Below, piece after piece: positions 25,699 to 35,194 of a stretch of DNA of 43,421 bases. The position numbers and the translations under genes were made by a program. The stretch spans positions 1 to 43,421 of the forward strand of contig JAPYNK010000209.1 in the NCBI GenBank assembly GCA_028285825.1, read 5' to 3'. Positions within the stretch are counted from its first letter, which is position 1. The number at the start of each line of letters is the position of its first letter. This DNA comes from Arenicellales bacterium. GTDB taxonomy: Bacteria > Pseudomonadota > Gammaproteobacteria > Arenicellales > Poriferihabitantaceae. The notes under the pieces were generated by a model. The model did no database searches and had not been told where the DNA came from. It worked only from the letters and a program-made list of their open reading frames with translations.

Positions 25699-26343
25699 CT
25701 ATTTCGGCTTTTCTGGTGCAGGTGCCGCTCGTGATTGTTTCCGGGTGGTCAGCTTTACGGCATCAGCAGCATCACTATCCTTGAGAATATCCTGTTGAGG
25801 TGGCTTCTGCGGCGTATTCAACTTGACAGGATCAATGGCTCTTGCCTTGGGTGTTTCCGAGGGCGGTTTCTGGGGTTGGCGAGGCTTTCCGGGTTCATCT
25901 CCACTTTTTTTGCGGACATTGCTCTGTCCATGGAATGAGCTGAGAGCATCAATGGTCAGCACGGCTGCAGTCAAGACACCCTCGACATTGCCGCCAGTAA
26001 TCAATTCAATTCTGTCGGAGTCTGAACTTCCAGTCAAACGACCGGAGACAATAAGCTTAGACGCATAAATTTCCCCGTCAACATAACCGCTTTGACCAAT
26101 GATTACGATAGAGTTTGAATGAATCTCACCTTTGAAAGCACCGTCAATATGCAGTTCATGCTTATCGCTTTTAATTTCTATCCGCCCCGTTAATAGGCTT
26201 CCCTGACCAATTGATGTAACCTCTTTTGCGGAGCTGCCCTTGAAGTCGCGATAGAGATTCATTTTGGGGTTTTCTGTCCTGGCAGGTTTTCTCGTCACCG
26301 GGGCGGCACTCTCATCATCTGTTGTTTTTTTGAATAATGACAT
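25699..26343 (-). CDS. Bactofilin (polymer-forming cytoskeletal protein)
   Basis: Bactofilins self-assemble without nucleotides and act in cell shape, stalk growth or positioning of cell-wall enzymes. The core (about 45-135) is a right-handed beta helix with repeating turns such as GRIEIKSDKHELHIDGAFKGEI and GEIYASKLIVSGRLTG (given in part). N-terminal (1-40) and C-terminal tails are disordered, the latter rich in Pro and Lys (KPRQPQKPPSETPK), as is common. I chose MSLFKK at 26343 (214 residues); the frame stays open 20 codons further up. No M23 peptidase is adjacent. A stem GCTGCG/CGCAGC lies between its stop and ccmI. Confidence 0.87.
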   Translation of the reverse strand: MSLFKKTTDDESAAPVTRKPARTENPKMNLYRDFKGSSAKEVTSIGQGSLLTGRIEIKSDKHELHIDGAFKGEIHSNSIVIIGQSGYVDGEIYASKLIVSGRLTGSSDSDRIELITGGNVEGVLTAAVLTIDALSSFHGQSNVRKKSGDEPGKPRQPQKPPSETPKARAIDPVKLNTPQKPPQQDILKDSDAADAVKLTTRKQSRAAPAPEKPK

Positions 26344-26403
26344 TGAAAATTCTCTCTTGTTGTTGGACCCCATGGTGCGAAGCTTGAGTCTGGATCGCGT
26401 CAA

Positions 26404-26824
26404 CGTCTAAATTGTATCACCATATCCAAAAATATTTTCAGGCAAGTATTGGAGAACCTTGCCGCTGGAAACCAGAACCAGACATATCTCTGAATTGCCA
26501 ATTCGGACAATATCATATACGAAACAATCAGTGTATAGGGGATTGATTATTCAATTGCAATGAAATTTCCCATAAAAGAACGACCATGCCCTGCTGATGC
26601 AGCAAGCCTTGCACCAATTCCTGACAGATTGCTCCATGATTAAATCATTTTGCACAAAGCCTACAGGGTTTCATCCCATGCACTCGCACTAAACACAGGA
26701 CACAGGAATTACCGGCCTTGAAGGTCGCGGTTCCGATTATCGTATAATGGGGTGGCCTCTGGAATTAGGCCAGATACTACATTTGCATCCCGGCAATCCA
26801 ACATCTTTTCAATACTTATTCATC
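26404..26824. other. Intergenic region between divergent bactofilin and dapD
   Basis: About 420 bp, AT-rich in its first part, without a recognisable gene. TATAAT at about 26741-26746 with TTGAAG 19 bp further up is a possible dapD promoter, though the spacing is long. I saw no riboswitch consensus; in particular no lysine-riboswitch pattern was noticed. Confidence 0.45.
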
Positions 26825-27658
26825 ATGAACACATCCGATCTGGAAAACATTATCACGAAAGCATGGCAGGAGCGTGAGAACATCACACCGAAATCCGTTT
26901 CATCCGAAACTGAAAATGCGATAAGAACGAGCATTGGCCTTCTCGATACCGGTCAGGCACGTGTCGCAGAACCGGATGGACATACCTGGAAGGTGAACCA
27001 ATGGCTGAAAATGGCTGTCCTGCTTTCCTTTCGCATTGACGATAATCGAGTGATGGGGGCAATCCCCATCCAGTACTATGACAAAGTCGAAACCAAATTC
27101 AACAACTACGATGAGCAAGCCTTTGCCGACAGTGGGTTTCGAGTGGTTCCACCAGCAGTTGTTCGGAAAGGTGCCTATATCGCAAACGATGTTGTATTGA
27201 TGCCGAGCTATGTCAATATTGGTGCTTATGTGGGTGAAAAAACCATGGTCGACACCTGGGCAACCGTCGGCAGCTGTGCTCAGATCGGCGCAAATGTCCA
27301 TCTCTCCGGAGGAGTCGGCATCGGTGGCGTATTGGAGCCCCTGCAAGCATCGCCGACCATCGTTGAAGACGATTGCTTCATTGGCGCCCGAAGCGAAGTC
27401 GTCGAAGGCGTTATTGTTGGCAAGGGCTCGGTGATTTCAATGGGCGTCTATCTGGGTCAAAGCACACGCATATACGATCGTGCAAGTGGCAGGGTAAGCT
27501 ACGGATACATACCACCCGGATCGGTTGTGGTATCCGGCTCGCTGCCTGCCAACGATGGAAGTCACAGCCTGTATTGCGCAGTCATTGTAAAAACGGTCGA
27601 TGAGAAAACCCGCAGGAAAGTCGGCATCAATGACCTGATCCGAACCATTCAGCCCTGA
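26825..27658 (+). CDS. dapD: 2,3,4,5-tetrahydropyridine-2,6-dicarboxylate N-succinyltransferase
   Basis: DapD uses succinyl-CoA in the succinylase branch of lysine and diaminopimelate synthesis. The 277-residue protein from [10 protein letters not shown] has the normal size. The middle is a left-handed beta helix of hexapeptide repeats ([23 protein letters not shown] in essence, then [21 protein letters not shown]), and [12 protein letters not shown] and [15 protein letters not shown] are family signatures. Upstream codons to 26747 have no family support. It converges with the sensor kinase gene 14 bp away. Confidence 0.93.
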   Translation: MNTSDLENIITKAWQERENITPKSVSSETENAIRTSIGLLDTGQARVAEPDGHTWKVNQWLKMAVLLSFRIDDNRVMGAIPIQYYDKVETKFNNYDEQAFADSGFRVVPPAVVRKGAYIANDVVLMPSYVNIGAYVGEKTMVDTWATVGSCAQIGANVHLSGGVGIGGVLEPLQASPTIVEDDCFIGARSEVVEGVIVGKGSVISMGVYLGQSTRIYDRASGRVSYGYIPPGSVVVSGSLPANDGSHSLYCAVIVKTVDEKTRRKVGINDLIRTIQP

Positions 27659-27672
27659 TCTCGCCGACCCGT

Positions 27673-29142
27673 CTACTGCGGAGGGAATTCAATTTTAAGC
27701 AGCACACCACCCAAAGGGCTTGAAGAAATATCAAGGGTTCCAGAGTAACGCCCCACAATTTCGCTGACCAGGGACAAGCCTATCCCCTGTCCGGGTGCTC
27801 GTTCATCCAGCCTTACCCCCCTCTTGAGAATTTCTTCACGATCTTTCGGGTTGATACCCGGCCCATCGTCATGAATTTCGATGACCAGACCATCATGAAC
27901 AGCATTTGCTTTGCGGATTGATGATGTCCGACACAGAATGCCCCGATTTGCCCACTTGAAGGCGTTATCGAGAACATTGCCCAACAGTTCAAACAAGTCA
28001 CCTTCATCACCATAAAATTCGACGCCTGATTCAAGCTTCCATGTAATGTTCAGTTTTCTGTCTGCATGAATTTTCTGGAGGGATTGATGCAGACGAGACA
28101 GTGTTTTTTCGACTTCGACCGCCTTGTGTATCACCGAGAATTCGGACGAGGATGCACGCTTTAACTGATATTCGACAATACCGTTCATGTCATCAGTCAA
28201 TTCCTCCAGACGTTTGCGATCCGGCGAATCCTTGCTTCCCATCATGATGATGATTTCAGCGAGAGGAGTTTTCAGGCTATGTGCAAGATCAGCCAACGCA
28301 TTGCGGTAGCGAGTCAGGTTTTTTCTCTCGTTTTCAATAAACAGGTTGATTCGAGTGCTCAAGTGGGCAATCTCATCCGGATATTGTCCCATGATCTTCT
28401 CCTGATGGGCATGTTCTATCTGATCGAGCTCGCGAACGACCTCACGCAACGGGCTCAAGCCCCAAAACAGGCTGACCACCTGGACCAACAGCAACACCAA
28501 ACCTGTCAGCCCCAGAGTCTTAAACAGAGTCCATCGAAAATCATAGATTCGCTCGACATGCATGCTTGCATCATCAACGAGCACCAAAGTAATGTCCTGA
28601 CTGATGCCAAACCGGATCCAGCCAACCGTCAGGCTTGCAATAAATGGACTGTCTAGGGAAACCCCGGATCGAAACACCTCCACTTCCATCCCCGGGTTTC
28701 TGGGTAAATATTCCGCAAGGTTGACCGCACCTCCCGACATTGACCGCCATAGTTCACGGTTACGATGATCCAGAATAAAAGCGAATAGGCCGGAGTCCTC
28801 GCGAAACAGGCGCGGCTCTGCAAATCGACTGATATACATGCCGCGACCTCTCGGGTTTTCCAGTGCAAACATCAGGGCATGAAGATTGGCCTGCATCTCA
28901 CTGGCCATGGAAGTAGAAGAGCTTGATATGAAGTTCCGGTCAAGCACCCAGGTCGTCCCCCCTAAAATCAGCAGCAGAATCAACGCAAATGCGCCCAGCA
29001 GCCTGACTCTGAGGGATGTCTGTTTCAAGTTGGAAACAACGTATGTCCTTTTGAACTGTTCTGATTCAAACTGGATTCTGGATGAACTGGTAGCCTCGAC
29101 CACGCAGGGTTCTAATAAATCGCTCGCGGTTTTGGGGATCAA
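27673..29142 (-). CDS. Sensor histidine kinase, PhoQ-like
   Basis: A membrane sensor kinase. Counting from 29142: membrane spans at about 48-66 and 207-227 enclose a 140-residue periplasmic domain; a HAMP-like linker follows; the H-box DLAHSLKTPLAEI holds H288, a form typical of PhoQ; the ATPase domain shows LLGNVLDNAFKW (N box), IHDDGPGI (G1) and GQGIGLSLV (G2). The true start is uncertain: 29142 overlaps the regulator by 77 bp, while a TTG at 29028 would begin right before the first span. The signal sensed (divalent cations or peptides in PhoQ) is inference. Confidence 0.85.
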   Translation of the reverse strand: MIPKTASDLLEPCVVEATSSSRIQFESEQFKRTYVVSNLKQTSLRVRLLGAFALILLLILGGTTWVLDRNFISSSSTSMASEMQANLHALMFALENPRGRGMYISRFAEPRLFREDSGLFAFILDHRNRELWRSMSGGAVNLAEYLPRNPGMEVEVFRSGVSLDSPFIASLTVGWIRFGISQDITLVLVDDASMHVERIYDFRWTLFKTLGLTGLVLLLVQVVSLFWGLSPLREVVRELDQIEHAHQEKIMGQYPDEIAHLSTRINLFIENERKNLTRYRNALADLAHSLKTPLAEIIIMMGSKDSPDRKRLEELTDDMNGIVEYQLKRASSSEFSVIHKAVEVEKTLSRLHQSLQKIHADRKLNITWKLESGVEFYGDEGDLFELLGNVLDNAFKWANRGILCRTSSIRKANAVHDGLVIEIHDDGPGINPKDREEILKRGVRLDERAPGQGIGLSLVSEIVGRYSGTLDISSSPLGGVLLKIEFPPQ

Positions 29143-29743
29143 GCTTTGCTCGAAGGCGGCCTACCAGTACTTCGATGACATTGCTGTCGGGATCGTCATC
29201 GCCCTGATAGAGCTGATCCGCAAACTCCATCTTGGTCATGACCTTGCCAATGTTTAGCATCATATGCTGCAGGAGAATAAACTCATAAGCAGTCAAGTCC
29301 ATTTTTTCATCTCCAACAAATACATCCTGAGTAATGGTATCCAGTGCAACTGTTCCATTCGTAAGAACAGAACTGCTATGCCCGGATGCACGTCTTACGT
29401 GTGCATCAATGCGAGCCTTGAGTTCCTCGAAATAAAACGGCTTGGTAAGATAGTCATCAGCACCCGATTCAAGACCTTCAACTTTCTGTCGCCAGTGAGT
29501 GCGCCCGGTAAGAATCAGAATGGGATAGGTTTTGGAACTGGAGCGCAATTTCTGAATTAACTCGATTCCGTTTATTTTTGGCAGTCCAAGGTCAATGATT
29601 GCAAAATCGATCGGATACTCGAGCCCGAAGAAAAGCCCTTCTTCTCCATCAGCGGCCAGGTCAACCATGTACCCGCATTCTTCAAGTTTTGCAGATAGCT
29701 GCAAACCCAGATCATTTTCATCTTCGACAAGCAGTATTCTCAT
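29066..29743 (-). CDS. OmpR/PhoP-like response regulator
   Basis: A 225-residue regulator. The receiver domain has the acidic pair EDE near residue 8, phosphoacceptor D51 in IIDLGLPK, the Thr of ILTGR and KPF with the conserved Lys. A winged-helix domain with RGRGYQF near the end binds DNA. Together with the PhoQ-like kinase downstream it forms a PhoPQ-type system. It overlaps the PepSY gene by 4 bp upstream and the frame of the kinase downstream, so the three are probably co-transcribed. Confidence 0.9.
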   Translation of the reverse strand: MRILLVEDENDLGLQLSAKLEECGYMVDLAADGEEGLFFGLEYPIDFAIIDLGLPKINGIELIQKLRSSSKTYPILILTGRTHWRQKVEGLESGADDYLTKPFYFEELKARIDAHVRRASGHSSSVLTNGTVALDTITQDVFVGDEKMDLTAYEFILLQHMMLNIGKVMTKMEFADQLYQGDDDPDSNVIEVLVGRLRAKLDPQNRERFIRTLRGRGYQFIQNPV

Positions 29744-30039
29744 CGAGTCAATGCTCTTAAGTCCGGTTCCATGGGGTCAACATCAATAATCACCAGTTTG
29801 CCGTCATATCTTTGCAGCTTGAAACGGTAATAGCGGATTCCAGTATTGTCTTCCTTGTCGAAATACTGAAGTATTGTCCATGCTTCGTATTGCTGGATAT
29901 CACGCACAATATCATGAATAGTGGCATGGGTGATGACCTGAGTCTGGACATTGGGCTGAGGCTGCTGGGCACGGAGGCCGAACGCAGCCCCAAGCATCGC
30001 CGCCAATGTGCAGAACAGAATGATCGACTTTTTCAGCAT
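29740..30039 (-). CDS. Small secreted PepSY-domain protein
   Basis: A 99-residue protein from the ATG at 30039 (MLKKSIILFC), with a signal peptide ending near GLRAQQ. The rest resembles one PepSY unit: a helix (ATIHDIVRDIQQYE), then strands TILQYFDKEDNTGIRYYRFKLQRYDGKLVIIDVDP (shown in part: YYRFKLQRYDGKLVIIDV). PepSY proteins near PhoPQ-like systems are thought to act as periplasmic inhibitors or signal partners. It overlaps the regulator start by 4 bp. The role is inferred from position. Confidence 0.75.
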   Translation of the reverse strand: MLKKSIILFCTLAAMLGAAFGLRAQQPQPNVQTQVITHATIHDIVRDIQQYEAWTILQYFDKEDNTGIRYYRFKLQRYDGKLVIIDVDPMEPDLRALTR

Positions 30040-30089
30040 TGGTACTCCGCACCGGAGTAACAACAGGTACAACTGTCGAACAAATACGC

Positions 30090-30635
30090 CTACTCAACCG
30101 GTATTACGCTGACACTCACCCTGATTGTTTGACCGGGGTGATTGCTGGTTCGAGCGGTAAACAACTGGTCATTGTATTCATAGGTCACATCATAGCCCTG
30201 AAAACGCTGTTCGGTTGATACATTGCTTACAGTTCGACAGCGCTGCTCATACACTGTTCTTGAATTTGACCTCTGATTGCCTTTTTCAATATCATGGCCG
30301 ATTGAACCACCGAGCACTGCACCGGCGACTGTTGCAACGTCTCTGCCGCTATCCCCGGAACCGAACTCATTGCCAATACTGCCGCCAATGATCGCACCGA
30401 GTATGGCCGGGGTGCTGGAATAGTTTTTCGATTCGACCTGAACCGGCTCCTGCCAGCACTCTTGTGACGGAGTATTCACCTGAACAGTCTGATATACAGG
30501 CTGGGAATCAACTACACGTGCTTCAGTAATTATTCCTGAAGATTGTGCCATGGCACCCGCAGACAGGGCTGCCATGAAAACTGATGTGAAAAACCCGCGC
30601 ACGAGTCGCCCGGGATTGAATTGGGAAAATTTCAT
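30090..30635 (-). CDS. Glycine-zipper 2TM (SlyB-like) outer-membrane protein
   Basis: A 181-residue exported protein: signal peptide to about residue 30 (AMAQ), then a central glycine zipper with GAIIGGSIGNEFG and GAVLGGSIGHDIEKG, and a C-terminal beta-rich domain (VTYEYNDQLFTART). Four or so Cys residues suggest disulfides. There is no lipobox Cys, unlike enteric SlyB. SlyB is a PhoP-regulated partner of PhoPQ in enterics, which makes its place 50 bp upstream of PepSY-RR-HK meaningful. It could be the first gene of that operon. Confidence 0.78.
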   Translation of the reverse strand: MKFSQFNPGRLVRGFFTSVFMAALSAGAMAQSSGIITEARVVDSQPVYQTVQVNTPSQECWQEPVQVESKNYSSTPAILGAIIGGSIGNEFGSGDSGRDVATVAGAVLGGSIGHDIEKGNQRSNSRTVYEQRCRTVSNVSTEQRFQGYDVTYEYNDQLFTARTSNHPGQTIRVSVSVIPVE

Positions 30636-30737
30636 GACTAGAACCGATACGCTATTGGATTGCCGTAAATCATAAGAAGGAGAGCATGAATATTGACTGA
30701 ATAAGACGCGATCGAATTGCCAGAATTTAAAGCGACT

Positions 30738-31460
30738 CTATGAGTTTGATGATTTCATCACCTCTATCAGTTCAATTTCGAAAACAAGTACCTGATTGGG
30801 TCCGATCACATTTTCGACACCCGCTTCTCCATATCCCATTTCGGGAGGCAAAACGACATTCCAGACATCGCCGGGGCGCATTAGCCGAAGGACTTCACTC
30901 CATCCCGGAATAATTCCGGTTAGGGAAAAACGTGCTGGCGTTTCTCGAGCGCGACTGCTGTCAAACACGGTTCCATCGATTAACTTGCCTTCGTAATGAA
31001 CAATTACCGTGTCTTCAAGGCCGGGCGACTCCCCTTCAGGATCCCCTGACTCAATAATCTGGTACTGAACACCGGATTCCGTCACGACAACCCCCTCCCT
31101 GGCTCGATTTTCTTCAAGAAAGGCGCGACTGTCTGCGGCATTCTCCTGGGCTTCCCGAGCCATTTCTTCCTGTATTTGCTGCTGCTTGGCAACGATTATT
31201 TCAGCCATTTCCTGCTCGTTCATGGCAGGTTCGGCACCCATCAGTGATTCCGTGACCGCCATGGAAAAAAGGTTCATGTCAAGATCCGGCGCTTCCTGAA
31301 TCTGGGCCAGAATACTCTGTCCTATTTGATATCCAATCGCATAACTGAATTTTTTGCTGTCATTGTCCAGATTGTGTTGTTCCTGAGATTGCACCGTGGT
31401 GCATGCCAAGGCTAACGTGAAAAACACAGTTGTCAGGGTCAAATTTTTCGGGAAAAGCAT
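30738..31460 (-). CDS. FKBP-type peptidyl-prolyl isomerase, Mip/FkpA-like
   Basis: A 240-residue periplasmic isomerase that speeds folding of proline-containing exported proteins. The signal region ends near ALACTT (C20), close to but not a perfect lipobox. An N-terminal helical dimerisation part (YAIGYQIGQSILAQ) and a long Gln/Glu-rich helix precede the FKBP domain (about 125-235): VIVHYEGKLIDGTVFDSS, IPGWSEVLRLMRPGD and PPEMGYGEAGV. An FKBP here next to alr and dnaB is unlikely to be functionally linked to them. Confidence 0.9.
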   Translation of the reverse strand: MLFPKNLTLTTVFFTLALACTTVQSQEQHNLDNDSKKFSYAIGYQIGQSILAQIQEAPDLDMNLFSMAVTESLMGAEPAMNEQEMAEIIVAKQQQIQEEMAREAQENAADSRAFLEENRAREGVVVTESGVQYQIIESGDPEGESPGLEDTVIVHYEGKLIDGTVFDSSRARETPARFSLTGIIPGWSEVLRLMRPGDVWNVVLPPEMGYGEAGVENVIGPNQVLVFEIELIEVMKSSNS

Positions 31461-31491
31461 ACGTGTTGAACCTCAGGTGAAGTACTTGAAC

Positions 31492-31538
31492 AAAAAAAGA
31501 AGTATAACTGGAATAATCATGAGGAATTCCTGTTCCAG
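31492..31538 (-). terminator. Possible terminator downstream of alr
   Basis: Read on the minus strand, CTGGAA (31533-31538) pairs with TTCCAG (31508-31513) and a run of seven T follows at 31492-31498, about 10 nt after the stem. The stem is short and its loop long, so this is a weak candidate for ending alr transcription ahead of the FKBP gene. Confidence 0.3.
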
Positions 31539-31690
31539 CCATGATCCCTGCTAACCGGGTAGTATAAAGGCATAAAGACGAAAATTGATGCATGGACAAG
31601 GCATCGACTTAGAGTGTGCAAACATGAATGGACGGTGGGCGAAAACCTCTCTTCCGAGAGCCTTTTGATCAGGAAACTGCGGAAATCGAG

Positions 31691-32773
31691 CTACTCGCAT
31701 CCGATTTCCCTCTGCACCCGGGCACTCAGCCTGCATAAGACTTCATAGGCGTTTGTACCTGCCCATTTTGCAACCTGATCAACCGATGGAGATTCTCCCC
31801 AGAGTACCGCCATATCGCCCTCCCGTATTTGCCTGATATGACTGACATCAACAGTCATGGAGTCCATCGATATTCTGCCCACAATGGGGGCATTCTGGTT
31901 ATGAATCCTTGCATATGCCGATCCTGACACAACTCTAAAATAACCATCGCCATACCCGATTCCGAGATTTGCAATTCTCATTGACCGGGTTGCGGTATAG
32001 GTTCTCCCATAGCCAATAGTATCACCCTGCTTCAGGTACTGAAGCGAGATTACTTTTGCCTGAAGCTCCATAACGGGTCTTAGTCCATAATCTGTGGCCC
32101 CAGTCCCCAAAGGAGATATTCCGTAGAGCATCAAGCCCGGGCGAACCCAATCAAAATGCGAGTCTGGCCAACACATGATCGCGGCTGAGTTGGCAAGACT
32201 CTTCTCTGCTTCAAGATCCAGGGCAATCCGTTCAAACTCGCTGATCTGGTTTTTGGTGAAATCGTTATCCGGCTCCTCTGCCATTGCAAAGTGAGACATC
32301 AGCCTGACATTTTCAATATGCCTGCTTTTGCCAAGCATGCGGTACGCCTTCATGAATTCTTCAGGGGTCATGCCCAGTCGATTCATTCCGCTATTGAACT
32401 TCAACCATGCATTAATCGGCGGGCCGGTATAGGCATTGATCCAGTCAACCTGGTGGAATGAATGAATGACCGGATCGAGCCGGTTGTCAGCGCATAACGT
32501 GAACTGTGAGGGATTGCACAAGCCAGACAGAATCATCAGTGGCCGTTCGCAATCGATCTCCCGCAAAGAAATTCCCTCTTCAATGCTGGCAACTGCGAAC
32601 CCATCAACCCAAGAACTCAGCTCTCTGACCACGATTTCCATGTCATGTCCGTATGCATTGGCCTTGACCACAGCGACAAGCCTGGATTTGGGTGCCAGAC
32701 GTTGAACAACGTTGACGTTATTCCTGAGCGCAGAGAGATTAATCAGAGCACGGTTTTTCCAGGCGGCATTCAT
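31691..32773 (-). CDS. alr: Alanine racemase
   Basis: Converts L-alanine to D-alanine for peptidoglycan, using PLP. The 360-residue protein has the cofactor lysine K37 in VVKANAYGHD, the barrel segments FAVASIEEG and IWLKFNSGMNRLG-like WLKFNSGMNRLG, and the C-terminal beta domain with GIGYGDGY (catalytic Tyr region of the partner subunit) and GRISMDSMTVDVS. It lies 50 bp after dnaB in the same direction, the order seen in Pseudomonas. Confidence 0.94.
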   Translation of the reverse strand: MNAAWKNRALINLSALRNNVNVVQRLAPKSRLVAVVKANAYGHDMEIVVRELSSWVDGFAVASIEEGISLREIDCERPLMILSGLCNPSQFTLCADNRLDPVIHSFHQVDWINAYTGPPINAWLKFNSGMNRLGMTPEEFMKAYRMLGKSRHIENVRLMSHFAMAEEPDNDFTKNQISEFERIALDLEAEKSLANSAAIMCWPDSHFDWVRPGLMLYGISPLGTGATDYGLRPVMELQAKVISLQYLKQGDTIGYGRTYTATRSMRIANLGIGYGDGYFRVVSGSAYARIHNQNAPIVGRISMDSMTVDVSHIRQIREGDMAVLWGESPSVDQVAKWAGTNAYEVLCRLSARVQREIGCE

Positions 32774-32823
32774 GTCAGTCAGACATGCAATGACTAATTC
32801 GGCCGGGAATCAGTCAAAATGGA

Positions 32824-34236
32824 TCACAGGGCATCTTCTGGAAAATGGCTGTAGAAGCGAGTCAGATTTGCCTGATAGGTCAACCTTACCGAATCGATGG
32901 GTCCATTTCGCTGTTTTCCAATGATAATCTCGGCCGTTCCCTTATCGGCTGAATCCGGATCATTCATCTCATCTCTGTGAATGAACAGGATGACATCGGC
33001 ATCCTGTTCAATCGCTCCTGACTCCCGCAGATCGGAGAGTTTGGGTCGCTTTTCCGTTCTGGTTTCGATTGATCTGTTGAGCTGGGATAAAACCATGATC
33101 GGAACATCGAGCTCCTGAGCCAGTATCTTCATGTTTCGGGTAATTCCGGAGATTTCAGTGGCTCGATTGTCCGTGTTGTCGATGCCATGCATGAGCTGCA
33201 GGTAGTCCACTATGATTAGCCCCATCTTGCCATATGTTGATTGCATCTTTCGGCTTCTCGATCGCAATTCATTCACATTGAGGCCACTCGACTCATCGAC
33301 GACTATCGGCACGTTCTGAAGAATCTCGACTGCCTTGTTGATCCGTGGCCAGTCATTATCAGTCAACCTGCCGGTTCGAATTCTGTTTGAATCAACATTG
33401 CTTAACGAAGACATCATCCGCATTGTCAGCTGCTGTCCTGACATTTCAAGACTAAATATCCCTACGGGCTGCTTCTGGTTCACTCCTACATATTCAGCGA
33501 TGTTCAGGGCCAGTGATGTCTTGCCCATTGACGGGCGGCCGGCGACAATGATCAAGTCACCCCTTTGCAGGCCGCTGGTTAACCGGTCAATTTTCATGAA
33601 ACCAGTGGGTACCCCGGTGATGCCGCTGGAAGATTCCTGCAGTTCATTAATCCGCGTCATGACATCGTGCAGCATATTTTCAACGGTCACGAACTCCTTG
33701 CGTCGACTATCGTGATCCTCTGAAATTTTCAGAATCAGCTTTTCTGCAGTATCAAGAATATCCTCTGTAGTTTGGCCTTCAGGGTGATAGGCATGTTCCA
33801 AAATCAGGTTCGAGCTGCTGATCAGGGAACGAAGAACGGAATTATCGCGAATAATCTCGGCATATGTGAGCAGATTCGCAATTCCCGGAGTATCTTCGAC
33901 CAATCTGGAAAGGTAGGCAATTCCGCCTTCTCTCTGGAAGAATTCCTGATCAGAGAGCTTGTCCGAGACAGTCACAACGTCCACCGGATTGTTTGCATCA
34001 ACCAGCTCGGCCATCGCCTTGAAAATTACTTGATGGTTTTTGTGGTAGAAGTCTTCAGCCTTAACCAGGGAAAGTACATCATCCCATTTCTGATCATCCA
34101 GCATAAGGCTACCCAGCAAGGACTGCTCAGCTTCAATTGAATTCGGGGGAACTTTTGCGGTTCGCTGACTTGCTGACTGAGGTACGAGGTGGACTTGCTT
34201 GTTCACGACTTGATTCGCGATTTTGAGGTTAGGCAA
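32824..34236 (-). CDS. dnaB: Replicative DNA helicase DnaB
   Basis: The hexameric 5'-3' helicase of the replication fork. The 470-residue protein shows the N-terminal domain (PPNSIEAEQSLLGSLMLD), a linker helix, Walker A GRPSMGKT (233-240), Walker B region LIIVDYLQLM, and the family segments LSQLNRSIETR and RESGAIEQDADVI. The first 28 residues (to VPPNS) are extra and poorly conserved, normal for the family. No intein is present. Confidence 0.95.
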   Translation of the reverse strand: MPNLKIANQVVNKQVHLVPQSASQRTAKVPPNSIEAEQSLLGSLMLDDQKWDDVLSLVKAEDFYHKNHQVIFKAMAELVDANNPVDVVTVSDKLSDQEFFQREGGIAYLSRLVEDTPGIANLLTYAEIIRDNSVLRSLISSSNLILEHAYHPEGQTTEDILDTAEKLILKISEDHDSRRKEFVTVENMLHDVMTRINELQESSSGITGVPTGFMKIDRLTSGLQRGDLIIVAGRPSMGKTSLALNIAEYVGVNQKQPVGIFSLEMSGQQLTMRMMSSLSNVDSNRIRTGRLTDNDWPRINKAVEILQNVPIVVDESSGLNVNELRSRSRKMQSTYGKMGLIIVDYLQLMHGIDNTDNRATEISGITRNMKILAQELDVPIMVLSQLNRSIETRTEKRPKLSDLRESGAIEQDADVILFIHRDEMNDPDSADKGTAEIIIGKQRNGPIDSVRLTYQANLTRFYSHFPEDAL

Positions 34237-34637
34237 GCATACCGAAAACTGTCCGGCCTGTCATCTTTCGAGAGGCCTTTTCATCCAAAAACCTTGAACA
34301 TTTTTGGGTCTGTTTCAGAATCAAGCAGATGACGGGTTTTATTATCCCTGGCCATTAATCTCGATTCCGGCAACCTTCTGGTTTTGGATTACTCGCGGTA
34401 CAAAATGGCATGACCAATTTGTCAATTGATTCACATTTAGCTGCTTACGGAACCAAAAACACACTCAAGATGGTCTTGCAAGTCGATTGTGTGATAAGCG
34501 ATAGGCCAATGACGCACGGCCTGAGCTCGACGAATGGGGAAGCCCGAAACCATGCCGGGAGTATTGCAGGCGAGGCCGTTGCCCATCATCTGCCTGACCC
34601 GATGTGTTCAGTGCCGTTCCGTTGACTAGCTCAAGAA
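34237..34637. other. Intergenic region between rplI and dnaB
   Basis: A 401-bp gap that should carry the dnaB promoter and the end of the ribosomal operon. A 71-codon plus-strand reading frame at 34410-34625 has no recognisable features and no ribosome-binding site, so I do not call it. CCCG/CGGG near 34545-34561 makes only a minor hairpin. Nothing else was recognised. Confidence 0.5.
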
Positions 34638-35186
34638 TTACTCGGCTACAGGAATTTCTGCTTTCCCATCTTCCGCTACTGCCTGTCCGGTACCGGCATC
34701 CGTTTCCTGATCGGTCACAACCTTTTCTTCCGTGTCTTCGCTGGCCTCCTCAACAACAATGACACTGACAGAAAACACAACTTCAGGGTGAAAACCGATT
34801 TCAACATCGTATGCCCCAATCTCCTTGATGTGGCCTATGGATTTCTGGACTTCCGATTTATCGACAGCCGCTCCTGCCGCCGACAATGCCTCTGCAATAT
34901 CGGCTGGAGTAACCGACCCATAAAGATGTCCAGTTTCAGTGCACAGGCGGGCGATGGTAATTTCCTTGGCGACCTTTTCTGCTCGAGCCTTGCAATCTTC
35001 AATGATCCGGGTTCGCTGTCTTGCATATTCCATGCGTAACTCTTCAGCCTTTTTCAAGGCCTCTTCGCTTGCGCGAATTGCCTTTTGCCGGGGAATCAGG
35101 TAATTTCTGGCGTAGCCATTTTTGACCTCGACCACATCCCCGATTTCACCGAGTTTCTGGATAGTTTCCAACAACACGAGTTTCAT
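34638..35186 (-). CDS. rplI: 50S ribosomal protein L9 with acidic C-terminal tail
   Basis: L9 binds 23S rRNA and reaches out of the L1 stalk side of the large subunit. The N-terminal domain (MKLVLLETIQKLGEIGDVVEV, in part VLLETIQKLGEIGDVV), the long connecting helix and the C-terminal domain (IKEIGAYDVEIGFHPEV) are normal up to about residue 148. A further 34 residues follow, rich in Glu, Asp and Ala, which E. coli L9 lacks. It is 8 bp after rpsR. Confidence 0.94.
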   Translation of the reverse strand: MKLVLLETIQKLGEIGDVVEVKNGYARNYLIPRQKAIRASEEALKKAEELRMEYARQRTRIIEDCKARAEKVAKEITIARLCTETGHLYGSVTPADIAEALSAAGAAVDKSEVQKSIGHIKEIGAYDVEIGFHPEVVFSVSVIVVEEASEDTEEKVVTDQETDAGTGQAVAEDGKAEIPVAE

Positions 35187-35194
35187 GACACAGC

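Noticed and set aside
34410-34625. 71-codon plus-strand frame between rplI and dnaB
   Set aside because: No Shine-Dalgarno, no signature, and it runs against all neighbouring genes.
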